Position numbers and translations under genes: made by a program | The notes under the pieces: generated by a model | The model's input: the letters and a program-made list of their open reading frames with translations, nothing else | Database searches by the model: none | What the model was told of the DNA's origin: nothing | In this document: piece by piece, positions 29,845 to 40,184 of the stretch | How positions within the stretch are numbered: position 1 is the stretch's first letter | Layout of the letters: each line of letters starts with the position of its first letter | Source of the DNA: Lentinula raphanica | Lineage: Eukaryota > Basidiomycota > Agaricomycetes > Agaricales > Omphalotaceae | DNA length: 64,000 bases | NCBI GenBank assembly: GCA_027919835.1 | Contig: JANVFP010000012.1 | Location: 1 to 64,000, forward strand | Direction of reading: 5' to 3'

Positions 29845-32246
29845 ATGCAATCCTCTACCACGGAACTCCCTGCAAACCCATTGCCTTCTTCGATTACTGG
29901 CATAGATACCCCTCCAACAATCCTTGATACCATAGAAAACGACATTTCGGAAACAGATTCAGATGACATATACCGCGGTTCTCCTCCTCATTCTAATCCA
30001 CCTCGTTCTGAGGACGACACTTCCTCTACTTCCTCTTCCTCTTCTTGGTCTTTTTTCAATGGAAGGCTCGGCGCATTCACAAATCTAGTTTCAATATTAG
30101 AACAAGCCATCAGTGGATGGAAGGAAAATGAATCTTCATCTTCCTCTTCTCGTTCCTCTATCAACACAGTGACTCGTTCGCAGCTCTCTAGACGACGAAA
30201 GCGCCGTGAAAGCACTCTTGATCTCAAACGGCAACAGTCGGAGCGAGACTTCTCGACCCGTATATCGTTGATCAAAGCTCGAGAGGAATCCCGCATCGTG
30301 CCGCGACAATTTTCGCTCTATCTTGCCCCTTCCCTAAGATCAGATAACGACACATCACTTCAGGAGACCGACAAAGCTCTCTCTGCCCTCGATCAACGGG
30401 TGATCTGTACCACCTCATTACACATTGTCCTCAGTCAACTCGACGCCGCTCTCAAGAAAACTACCAAAACCAGACGAACCCGCAAAGATCCACCTTCCCA
30501 GCATTTTCCAGATTTTCATGGAACGACCCATCAGCATCTCATGCTTCCAGAAAACTTAAAGGCTCCCAGTCGTGCAGCTTCATTCACAGACCTTGCTGCT
30601 TTGCGGAAATCAAAGAAAGGAAAGGGCAGGGATGTAAATGAAGTGGAAAGTGAGAGCGAAATGAAATCTGGTCAGATTCACAATCCTTGGTTCTTGGATA
30701 TAGCCTCCCCTACATCAGACGATATGCGTGCTATAGGCAAGGTAAGCCATTACTACGTCTTTTGGTTTTACTCTTGCTTAATGGACTTAGCTGTTACACC
30801 TGCATCCATTGACACTTGAGGATATTCTACAACAAGATCCTCGCGAGAAATTGGAACGCTTTCCAAAACTTGGGTATTATTTTATATCCTTCCGAGCTAT
30901 CGCGAGCCGTACGATTGGAAGCAAATCCGCGCGCCCCCTTGAATCCATCACAGACACGGAAGGAGAGGACGGGTTGTTAATGGAGTCGAACATCTATCTG
31001 GTTGTTTTCAATGAAGGTGTATGCTCAGTAAGTTCCAATCAAGTCCAATCGATGATTGGTTAACCTTTTGGTATAGTTCCACTTCATGGACGCATTTGGT
31101 AGGTCACCGTTCGCGAGTCAAAATCAAGAATTGCTTTCAAGAAGGTTTTCTAGAGCATGTCGACCGAGTGCGAAACCGCATAATATCTCTCGAGAAAACT
31201 ATAACCATGTCGTCAGGTAAGGGGCTGTCAAAATAGATCTTGAATTGTTGGCTCATTTTTGATAGCCTGGATCGCTCATGGTTTGCTGGACTCAATTGTG
31301 GACTCTTTCTTCCCGTTCTCAGAGGAGATAGAGAAGGAAGTTATCGCAATGGAACAACTAGTTTATCCTTCAGATACGATATCCACTCTGGACCCTCTAT
31401 CGAAACAGGAAAACTCCGTCCCGGCAATCTCAGAGAAAGAGTCACTACCATTGAGCGAAAAGACCCTAATGAAACTCGAGAATAGCATCGCGGGGACACG
31501 AACACGTTTCGCACTCTCTCGACCTCCTCTTCCGCTGCTTTACCGACGCTTCTTGCGATACATGCGCTCCTTCGGAAAAGCGTCACCATCTAACGAGAAA
31601 TCCTCCCCAAGCTCTACAGCGATCGCCCTTCGTCGTATGGCTCGAACACGTAGACTGGTCACATCATTGACTCGCCTTCTCGCTACGAAGTCGGAAGTCA
31701 TCACCCAGATCCGGAAACGATTGCTTACTGGGTCCGGAAATGGAAATGGCAACAGCGAGGAAGCCGAAGTGGCCATGTATATGGGTGATGTACAAGGTAA
31801 AAGGACGGCCTAGCTCGATATATTGTTTCTGAACAAATATGCTTCAAAGATCACATCCTCAGCCTTCAACATTCACTTGCTCATTATGAGCGCATGCTGA
31901 GCCAGTCACACCCAACGTATCTCCAACAGCTGCGGACCCATGCATCACTAACGAAATCTGGCGCAGACAAAGCTCTGGTATATCTCACAACTGTGAGTAT
32001 GGCAGTCTTGTGCCTTCAAACAGTTGTCGGTGCGTGACAGAAGTAAAGATATTGTACACGAATATTCAGTCCGTGTTCTCTTCAGGCATGTTTTCGCAGA
32101 ATGTCAATGTTCCCGCCAGCCCGAATTCTTTCCATGTTTTCGGCATCATAGTTTCAGTGGAATGCGTTGTACTCACACTGTATCTGGGTCTGGTTCGACG
32201 TTGGTGGCTTAATGCGAAGAAGCGAAAAGGCAAGGCGTTGGGCTAA
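29845..32246 (+). CDS. CorA-family divalent cation transporter, Mnr2/Alr1-like
   Basis: Fungal CorA/Mrs2 superfamily magnesium transporter of the Alr/Mnr2 branch. Features: a long Ser/Asp-rich cytosolic N-terminus (29,845-30,300), LLHLHPLTLEDILQQDPREK (30,790) and ESNIYLVVFNEGVCS-FHF (about 31,000-31,080). These are followed by EHVDRVRNRIISLE, AWIAHGLLDSIVDSFFP, and the helix YMGDVQDHILSLQHSLAHYE ahead of the membrane. Two C-terminal membrane segments follow (TTVSMAVLCLQTVVG and VFGIIVSVECVVLTLYLGLV). The signature after the first segment, normally GMN, reads SQN (GMFSQNVNVP, near 32,090). Vacuolar (Mnr2) or plasma-membrane (Alr1) location cannot be told from sequence. The short C-terminal tail is basic (RRWWLNAKKRKGKALG). 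Confidence 0.88.
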
Positions 32247-32539
32247 GCCCAGTCTGCCTCACTCCACATAAACGATCGTACGTCTGCACGCAGACCACGC
32301 CTTCGGAATAGCACCGCGCTGCTTAACCGCCACCACATTTTCTCTTACGGATTATTGGCTGTCTGGTATACGTATGTATTTCATTTACACTATAACACAG
32401 GCTCTACCGGCTCCTCTCGTGAGTCTTCGTTGATGCTAGGCATAAATCTAGTCCGATTATCAGAATGATCTCTATTGCCATAGTGCGAAAGAAGCCCGTC
32501 AGCTTCGCTCAAGACCTCTTGCACTAGTCGAAAGAAGAT

Positions 32540-33832
32540 TCAGATGGGTGATAGAAGACCTTTGTAGAACAAACCTTTAGCCCGGTAGTCCGATTGTTTT
32601 TTCCCAAATCGACCAACGACTTCCCGTAAACTCGCCTTATGCTGGCCTATACTCTCACATACCCGTTGGAGGTTCTCAGTTTCGATCTGTAGCCGTTGCA
32701 GGCTGCTCTGAACTTGTTCCTCGAGAGACTCGAGGTGTTCCATGTGGTCCACATACGCTTGTCGTACACCCTCCCATTCATTATCTGGTGAGGCAATAAC
32801 CGATGTTTAGGCGTATCACCGAGAACATACACAAACCTACCTATCTCGTGCGCCTCTTTAGTCGCATTCGTAAATTTCCCAACCCGTTCCATCAAATCCC
32901 GGTCGTCTGCCCACGATACGGTCTTGACTGAATCACCCGTGTTGGATCGCTTGAGGCAACTCCTCTGATGGCGCAGTTTATGGGTCGTAGTTTCAACCTT
33001 TGTGCTGGAAACATTCTGCTCAGGAGTTGTTTCAGCCTGTAAAGTTATCGTAGCCGTCGTTTCCTCCACTATATGATTCTGGTTCATCAACGCCATCGCC
33101 ATGCTACTCCGGAGGAGGTGCGGTAGAGGTTCTGGAGACACAGCCTTTGGCGGAGTTGGTGAGGGACTAGGGATCATGGGCTCCGGCTCTTCCGTGAAAA
33201 TTGGGGCAGGGGTCCGTTGAGTTGCCGATACAGACACGTTAGCCTTTGGATGATGGCGATACTGGGAATTGGATGCACAACGTGCACAACAATATGAGCC
33301 GCGCGCGTTTGCCGTGTGTGCATGACCGAACATTCGTTGACCCCCCACTGAGGAGATCCGTGTCTGCTGCTGGCGGAACCATTTCTCCATCTCTTTGAGA
33401 CGGAAGTCGGTGGGGGCGACAAGTGTTTGGAAGGTAAAATGATCTCCCTCGCCAATCCTTCTGGATGGAGGGGCCTTGGCTAGCTTCTGACATTTGCGTA
33501 TCATTCGATCCTTTAGGTGTCGTATCTCCAGAAGACGGTCCCACGACACCGATTTCTTGGCCAATTCCAGAGTCTCTAACTTCAATAGTTGTTCATACAT
33601 CGCGGCTGTGTTGGGGGGATGAGAACCTGAGGTGCAAATTGGCCTGTAAATTATCACTGCCAGTTTTTTCCCTAAAAATATGACTCGCCTTTAGTTCATC
33701 AAGGGTATCAGTAGTTTGGAGATATCGCCATCCTTTGGCAGTTCTGGGGTCATAAGGTTCCAACTGTCCTCTGACAGGACTAGGACGGAGATATTCGAGA
33801 GAAGAGTTGGGTCTGTTGTTTTGCTTGAGCAT
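32540..33832 (-). CDS. hypothetical protein with a PP1-docking-like motif and C-terminal coiled coil
   Basis: No family recognised. The start is MLKQNNRPNSSLEYLRPSP (33,832). A first intron (about 33,690-33,630) joins DELKAS to SHPPNTAAMYEQLLKLETLEL. A helical N-terminal part (KKSVSWDRLLEIRHLKDRMI) is followed by a Pro/Ser-rich middle and LKRSNTGDSVKTVSWADD (about 32,930). The KTVSW segment fits the [RK]x(0,1)[VI]x[FW] rule for protein phosphatase 1 docking, and the preceding basic LKR and Ser/Thr are typical of regulated docking sites. After an intron, the C-terminus is a coiled coil (MEHLESLEEQVQSSLQRLQ). A phosphatase-targeting or scaffold role is inference from one short motif. Confidence 0.7.
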
Positions 33833-34222
33833 AGGGCTCGAGCATCAATAGCATGGAAAGAAAAAGGAACAGACAACAATGATTTGTTATATAGCACTTG
33901 AGCCGAAAACCTCGTGTTTGGGAATTGTAACGTTGTTCAGATCATCGTGCATGTCGGAAATCCATCTCCCCTGCATTCACGAGGCACAAGGAGCACTGAG
34001 GCTATCAGGGCCTACTTATCCTTTCTTGGTCGTAAGATTGTACAAGGAGTGCTCAAAGCATGCTCACTGAAGCTCATCACTATCACTCTCAAGAATTCTA
34101 GTAATAGTCAACTTATGCTTTTTGGAAGTTTCTGAAATTTCTCAAATGTCAGAGGCCAGATCGGCGTTACGGTCTTCTTCCCGGCATCACGTTGCACTAT
34201 TACCCGTTCCCCTTTGATTTCC

Positions 34223-35584
34223 ATGTCCTCCTCGTTGGCCCACTACGAGTATTTTCTCCTGCAAAATGTTTCTACTATTTCAACTCTAGAATCATCACTG
34301 AGAACGCTCACTTGGCTTCTACCTGGTCGGTTTAAAGATGCTGAACTGGCTTCTGAAGCTTGTGAGTGTAAATCGACGTCCAGATTGCTCCTTCTCATTC
34401 ACTCTATCGTTCTCTAGTGTCCGCTTCTCTAAACATGATGAGCATGTATCATGACACCTTGCTTGCGAGGATAGTCCAGTCTGATCCAAGATACCGACCT
34501 CTGATACCCTTCTCGTTACATACCCGGTTTACTCGAGCTTGGGCAGACAAAAACTCGCGCTACAAATGGGCTGCACGCCTACTGGAAACCATTCGATTTA
34601 CCGAACTATTCGTTGAGATGGGCTTACGGAGGAAGGCTTCAGTGAAGAATCGATACCGAGGTATCATAGCTCTCGAAATCATCAAGTGTGTATGCTTTAT
34701 TCCTACCTCCATTCCCCAACTAAGACGACCTTGCAGAGCAGTTTTGCGTCTCATGCTTCTTCGTATAACCCGCAAGCCACTTATATCTCCGCCCATTCCT
34801 GAGCGCGATATAGATCCGACAACTCTGCCACCTTCCACAGAAAGTTCACCTACACTCGTTCCGTCTTCCCCACCTTCCTCACTTCCTGCTACTCCGGAAC
34901 ACCTAAAGAACAACCGCGTGCCATTACCGCATCATTCACCATTGGCTGTCCCTCCTCCGCCTCGCACAGATGTTTCAATACAGGAATACCTCCTTCCGAA
35001 AGCCCTCACAACTTCTTCTGTGAAACCACCGTTGTCCCTAGTGCGATCATTCTCGTCCTCGCAAGAATGGATATCCGAAGTCATATACATTCTACGCCCT
35101 CTGGTATATGGTACTGTCTATATTTTGTGTTCGTACCAGAAGCATCACTGAATATTACCGACAGCCACGATGTTATTTTCTGACCGAAAATCCAACCGCC
35201 CACTGATTACTGTCTTGGCTATGGAGTTTGTTTCGAGGAGTTTACGGCGGAACCCGCCACCATCCGCCAGCCTTGAACGTTCTGAGTATGCAAAGAGGGA
35301 CCGGGACATGCTCTGGTATTTCTTCCGTGGGACGATCTGGGAATCTTACACGCGGTGGGTCGCTACGTCTAGCTTTGCTGAAGCTTTACTTACATTCCAT
35401 ATCTCAGACCCAAAGTAGCACATCTTGCTGAGAGTATATCGACCACTCCAATCTTGGGATTGTTCGGTACCCTGATCCAAGACTGGATACCTCTAATTGA
35501 CGAGTATCATTATTGTACGTGCTTTCTGTCGTAACACAAACTCAAAATACTAACAGCACGCATTTCTCAGACACTGCACCTTAA
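34223..35584 (+). CDS. PEX16: peroxisomal membrane biogenesis protein PEX16
   Basis: Peroxin 16, an integral membrane protein that recruits PEX3/PEX19 cargo when peroxisomal membranes form. Family blocks are clear: MSSSLAHYEYFLLQNVSTIS at the start, LESSLRTLTWLLPGRFKDAE, LLETIRFTELFVEMGLR (near 34,590), GIIALEIIKAVLRLMLLRIT, and the C-terminal VIYILRPLVYATMLFSDRKS, WYFFRGTIWESYTRP and DWIPLIDEYHYYTAP. Five introns with good borders were traced, including one inside the second codon base of YTRP (35,352-35,407). A Pro/Ser-rich loop (34,790-34,990) is longer than in animals, as usual for basidiomycetes. The start at 34,223 is the first ATG matching the family start. Confidence 0.93.
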
Positions 35585-35721
35585 TGAAGTGGGGCTTGGG
35601 ATTTTTTATATCTATCTCATGTATTCTTACGACAATCTTTGCAATATTCACCCATTCATGTGATGGTCAACTGTGTCCTTCATGGATATATGTTCTCCCG
35701 ACATCTTGTTTCTTCTCTATC

Positions 35722-36468
35722 ATGTCCTCTAGTGATCTTCCCGACTTGAGGCGTATCGTCACTTCGCATAATCCTCAAGGTTTGAGTAATATACAAACCG
35801 ACAACCAGGTTGTTTTCGAAGTGAGCCATCTATCTTGACACACCCTGCGCGATAACATTTCTCGCACTCATATGAGTAGCCAACCCCTCTTGCTCCAGGT
35901 ATCAACATTGCTTCTATTTGGAAGATCGTGGATGGGATACCTACCGGAGACAATAATATTCCGTATGTCGCTTCTGATTACTTCTCGTGAAAACATTGGA
36001 TGTTTCTTAAACCCATGATAGTGATGATGGTGCGAAACGACAGATAGAGGGTCTGGTACCGTCAAACGGGGCAAACGTGCAGATGACGGAGCTCGCTCCT
36101 GGTGCCATAACGCCAAACGTGATGCGCCCACTGTCTGACCTGCGTTGCCTTCTGATTGATTTTGGTTCATGGTTTTAGCATCGCACCTCCTCTATCGATT
36201 GTAATTTTCTCTGTGCGTGAACCCGCTCGTAACTGATCATGAACTCTTGTCCTTATTTACTCTATTAGTGGCCGGAGAATTAGTCCTCGTAATGGAGGAT
36301 GGAAGTGAAACCACTTTGACTCAAACCGGCGACTCGGTCATCACAAAAGGTGGAATGCATATTTGGAAGAATCCATCATCCACAAAATGGTGCAGGTGGA
36401 TGACCGTCCTGATGTCTGCTGAACCGGTTGTTGTGAACGGAGAGACTTTGGGTCCGCTGATCAAGTAG
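35722..36468 (+). CDS. small cupin-domain protein
   Basis: Single-cupin protein of about 165 residues. Exons trace as MSSSDLPDLRRIVTSHNPQG, then PTPLAPGINIASIWKIVDG, MTELAPGAITPN, HRTSSIDCNFLLAGELVLVM and the C-terminal GDSVITKGGMHIWKNPSS. The H-x-T-x-S-x-D / G-E-L pattern of the first cupin motif and the G-D-x-V-I-x-x-G-x-x-H-x-W of the second are present, with His residues in metal-binding places. Introns are about 60 nt; the one ending before HRTSS starts at AAC|GTGATG. Many basidiomycete proteins of this type sit near oxidoreductase genes, but the substrate is unknown. It runs tail to tail with the rhamnose dehydrogenase-like gene, 53 bp apart. Confidence 0.8.
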
Positions 36469-36521
36469 GGTTTGAAGGAGGATGCATAAATCATACTTCA
36501 CATTCAGATTCTAGCAAGCAA

Positions 36522-37818
36522 TTATTGCAAGTTCACGAAGAGACCGCCATCCACTAGTAATGAACTGCCAGTGATATATTTCGCGAGGTCACTATAGTTG
36601 AATGTTCAGCAGTGTAAAGTAGTCGAGCTTCAAATTGAAAGTCGTACCTAGCAAGAAAAACAACAGGTCCGGCAATATCATCTGGTTGCCCAAGCCTTCC
36701 TAGACATGTCCTCGCAATCATACCCTCCCTCTTCGAGGTATCAGAAAGGTCCTCTTTGTTGATGTCTGTCGCAATGGTTCCAGGAAGTACAGCGTTTGCC
36801 CGAATCCCGTATTTTCCCAAGGCGACGGCACAGCTTTGCATTAGTGAGAGTATTCCAGCTGTGTCGACTTCTGTTTAGAATCGAACAAGGGTGAGGAGGA
36901 CATGAATGCAGCACCTTTCGTGGGTGTATAATGACTATCGATAAAGACGATTCGTGAGATATTCTGAACATGGATAGTTTGGGAACTTACACTTGGAACT
37001 CTCCTCCTACTAGTGCTGAGATTGAGGATACACCGATGATTGCGCCACCTTGGGGAGTTTGTGCCTTCATTTGATTGGCAACGGCTGGAGCAATATGTGA
37101 AGAAACCCTTCGATGCTGTAGCGAAACGGATTACATGCCTTGCGTGACATAGAAGGAACCATCTAAGTTAACCTGAAGATACATCAGTGAAAGGGTAAAT
37201 GGGCAACGAAGTAATGTACTAGAACTTTACCTGTCTCGTTCGTTCCCAGGTCGCATGGGGCATCGTCAAAAATTCCGCAAAGGGACAAATGCCTACGAGA
37301 GAAAGTTTCGTTGCAAATTGATGATACTTCTTCGTAAGTATACAAACCTGCATTCGAAACAAGCACGTCGATTCTTCCAAACGTCTCGACGGCCTTTGTT
37401 ACAATCTGACGTCGAGAATCAGCCTTATCTCATACACGCATCCTGCCAGTAATCAGTGAATGACCTGAGTAGAAGTCTCCGGGTCAGCAATGTCTCCCGG
37501 GACAACTTCAACTTTGCGATGGATGCCTCCCGAAATGAGTTCTTGCTTCAAGGATTGTATCTCAGCTTCAGTGACCTCATCCCCGTAATAGTGCAACAGA
37601 AATCCACTGGCTCCGTGTTTTGCAAACTCTTGAGCGCTGTGAAATGGTGAAGTTCTTGCGCAGCGTAAGTCTTCAAATGGGCTGGACATACCAGGCTCGA
37701 CCGATACCTCGAGAAGCACCTGTACATGTGATTGTCGATAAGCAATCGAAATCGCTGAACTTTGCAAGCTCTTTGACGCACCTGTAATGACCACGATCTT
37801 TCCTTGGACCAAACTCAT
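36522..37818 (-). CDS. short-chain dehydrogenase, L-rhamnose 1-dehydrogenase-like
   Basis: NAD(P)-dependent SDR of about 260 residues. The cofactor motif TGASRGIGRACAQE is restored by splicing two introns near 37,780-37,640. NAG occurs in VLVSNAG (37,360), and the catalytic pair lies in HYTPTKAGILSLMQS (36,940-36,850, split by two introns). LGKYGIRANAVLPGTIATDIN and the terminal SSLLVDGGLFVNLQ follow. The last blocks and the terminal GLFVNLQ closely match the fungal L-rhamnose 1-dehydrogenase that starts the non-phosphorylated rhamnose pathway (L-rhamnose to L-rhamnono-lactone). A generic 3-oxoacyl-ACP reductase is the alternative. Rhamnose comes from pectin, so a plant-litter role would fit. 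The start MSLVQGKIVVITG (37,818) is firm. Confidence 0.82.
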
Positions 37819-39045
37819 CGATGCAGAAGTTGTATGGTTTCGTGGGGTGACTAACTAGCGTGGTGGGACTGGTCGAAAGTTACCTTCAGGATGCGGTTGG
37901 ATATTGCATTTGGTCATGAGTATCGTTGACATGAGTGTCCAAAAACCGTTGCGGACCGAGCGGAACTTGGAAGACGGAAAACCATTTGACTGCTTTCCAT
38001 ATGTATCAGTGTGACCACTGATTGGCCTATTTGCGGGAAAGTGAATATTTGGAGGGGACTCTTGAAGAAGCTGGAGAAGTGGCATTATTACTACTTACCT
38101 GGATTCTGGAATCACCGTTCGAAACTGGCGCCTGGCCGAAATCTTCAAGGAGGTTCGACGATCGGCATTTTTGTGCGTTTGACCGGTGCAACTTTCGCTC
38201 CTTCCCTGATACAGCCTCGCAATTACTGGTATGTCAGGCTGGTCGACGATCTGACCTATTCGCGCGAACACCTTCACCGTGAGTCGTTATAGCACGGTTG
38301 AAGGAGGCAGTCCTAGGCAGACAATGTGTGCGGTGGTACCGGGTATTAGGCCGATGGAGAGCCCTCATTTTCATAAGCTCCAATTAACTTTTGAACTCCA
38401 GCTAGCAGGTCCTAGCGCAAAAGCGGGTTCGGTATTTGCACAACAGTTGGCTGAGACCTCCTGAGAGCTCCGAGCCTCCGACTCTCTTCGACTCCGAGTC
38501 AAATTCCAGCGTCTTCACGTAATTCCCACGCACCTTCTTCCGCCTTGGCCTGCTTCAGAAGAGTTCAAAAGGCAGCTGGTCCATTGCTTCCCCTGTTCGT
38601 GAGTCTTATTCTCTGAGCACCGTAACACATACCAACGCAATATATGGCCCCACATCACACGATGCTGCCGTTTGCCAAGGTCTGGCATCATGGAGTTCAC
38701 CCTGGATACACAGGGATACACCTTGCAATCGCCTGCAATTGCACAATTATCCAGGCTCCTTAAACCAGCCTCGCTGCGAAAAATTGGTGATGCCGAGGGC
38801 CAGAGGACGCTGCAGGCGTCCACTGACCTCCCGAGGGTGCGGAAGCAAATGAGCCGAGGGTTTTACTCAAAATTGTGTAAAATTTAGTGGTGAATCTCAC
38901 TTGTCAGACTTATTCTTTGGTTGAAGTATACAGGGATGTACTGTATTGAGTACAGCTGTATGTATTATGGCCCAGGCCGGATCAGTGCACACAAAAATTC
39001 TCATTGAAAGTTCTGGGTGTCAAGCGAGCGTTGAATTCAAATTTT

Positions 39046-39066
39046 CGCGCGCGCAAGCGCGCGCGC
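39046..39066. repeat. alternating CG palindrome
   Basis: CGCGCGCGC-AA-GCGCGCGCGC: a perfect 9-bp stem made wholly of alternating C and G, followed by one more C. It can form a hairpin or left-handed (Z) DNA. It is isolated in an A/T-rich intergenic stretch. Confidence 0.6.
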
Positions 39067-39133
39067 CTAATATGACAAATTGCTCATTACTAAGTCTACA
39101 GCCTAGTATAGACTGTTTTGAGGATTAGTGTTT

Positions 39134-39160
39134 TGCTTCAAGCAATATAAGCTTGAAGCA
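39134..39160. repeat. perfect 10-bp inverted repeat
   Basis: TGCTTCAAGC, spacer AATATAA, GCTTGAAGCA. It could be a terminator hairpin or a remnant of a MITE end; a related GGCTTCAAGCTGCTTCAAG occurs near 48,070. Confidence 0.5.
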
Positions 39161-39361
39161 CTCGAGGTAAATCATACTATAGCCTACTGGCCTCTAGGGT
39201 CTTGAATTCCTTGAGTTCCCCTAGTAAAAACAGAAGAGATTGCACTGGTAAAATGACTGACTGTATCACGTGCTAAAATCGGTCAAAATCGGTCAAAAAG
39301 GTCAGAACGGAAATAATCGGTCAAAAAAGGTCGGGCGTGGGAACCCTTGGCTTCCCATAGT

Positions 39362-39595
39362 AGCCCTCGCTGCGGAGAAAGAATTCGAGAGGTCACGTGC
39401 ATTAAAGGTTTTTCGTTTCTCCGCAGGAGGCTGGCAAAACTTACCCGGCCCGCCGATTCCCGCACTGCATGGGTACCTCAAAAAACTGGGCAGTGAATTG
39501 GCGGGCCGGGTAAGTTGTGCCAGCCCTCCTGCGGAGAGAAACGAAACCTCTATACCATGTGACCTCTCATTCTTTCTCTCCGTAGCGAGGGCTGG
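39362..39595. mobile_element. fold-back element (long inverted repeat)
   Basis: Two arms of about 100 bp, nearly complementary, around a spacer of about 35 bp. Left-arm blocks AGCCCTCGCTGCGGAG, AGAGGTCACGTG, TTTCTCCGCAGGAGG and ACTTACCCGGCCCGCC recur inverted on the right (GGCGGGCCGGGTAAGT, CCTCCTGCGGAGAGAAA, ATGTGACCTCT, CGTAGCGAGGGCT). Typical of a MITE or fold-back transposon. No clear target duplication was found. An open frame across it (39,270-39,713) is an artefact of the palindrome. Confidence 0.75.
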
Positions 39596-40116
39596 TTTAA
39601 GGAGCCTGACAATTATCAATATAGGCAAAGAGTACAAACTTGGGAAGAGTCCGATACTGCGCCGTGCTGCGCCAGACTCAGATAGGTATCATATCATCAG
39701 ACGATCTGTCTGAATACAACCACCAGTCTGATAGTCGCAAACCGATGGACAACGATAAACCCATAAATCACTGCTATCCTGCTTTTAGTTTTCTAGAGGC
39801 TGATTCATGGTACTTGTCAAGACTGCTTCGGACATCTCTCAAATTTCCAGTCGTCTGGAGGTTCAGGGATATCATCGAGGTTGACTGCACTCGCATGAAA
39901 GTCGGCGTCGCCAAAAATCCAATCTGCCACACCAGCTGGAGCCTGGACAATACGTGCTCTACGCTAACCGTCTAAGGTACATAAAACCAATATCTCATCA
40001 TGTTGACCTTTCTCTTCTGAATATTCGATTATCGGCTGGGTTCCGGACATAAGGTTCCCACATATGTGCATGCCTGCATAGGATAGCGTATCACAGTCAC
40101 TATTGCTTGCCAATGC

Positions 40117-40125
40117 TATAAAAGG
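40117..40125 (+). promoter_or_regulatory. TATA box of the MFS transporter gene
   Basis: TATAAAAGG, 60 nt upstream of the ATG at 40,185, in a spacing usual for fungal promoters. Confidence 0.5.
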
Positions 40126-40184
40126 AACCACAATCACCAAGCTTTGTCGTGACTCCCCCTTCTCCACTTTGCGCTGCAGTGATT

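Larger units (their letters stand above)
37819..40184. other. 2.4 kb intergenic region with several inverted repeats
   Basis: No gene is supported. Short frames near 38,000-38,300 lack motifs. The right half holds an alternating CG tract (39,046), a 10-bp stem (39,134), three ATCGGTCAAAA-type direct repeats (39,275-39,330) and a large fold-back (39,362-39,595), listed separately. The last 110 bp is the MFS transporter promoter. Confidence 0.55.

Noticed and set aside
30000..30296. Minus-strand frame of about 100 codons rich in Glu
   Set aside because: Mirror of the Ser-rich N-terminus of the CorA-type transporter, whose + strand reading has clear family motifs.
34560..34913. Minus-strand frame of about 117 codons
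   Set aside because: Shadow of PEX16 coding sequence.
37855..38300. Possible small gene upstream of the rhamnose dehydrogenase-like gene
   Set aside because: Several overlapping short frames on both strands, none with family features or convincing introns.
39270..39713. Open frame of about 147 codons on the + strand and 111 codons on the minus strand
   Set aside because: Both run through the fold-back arms; openness on both strands follows from the palindrome, and no domain or splice signal is seen.
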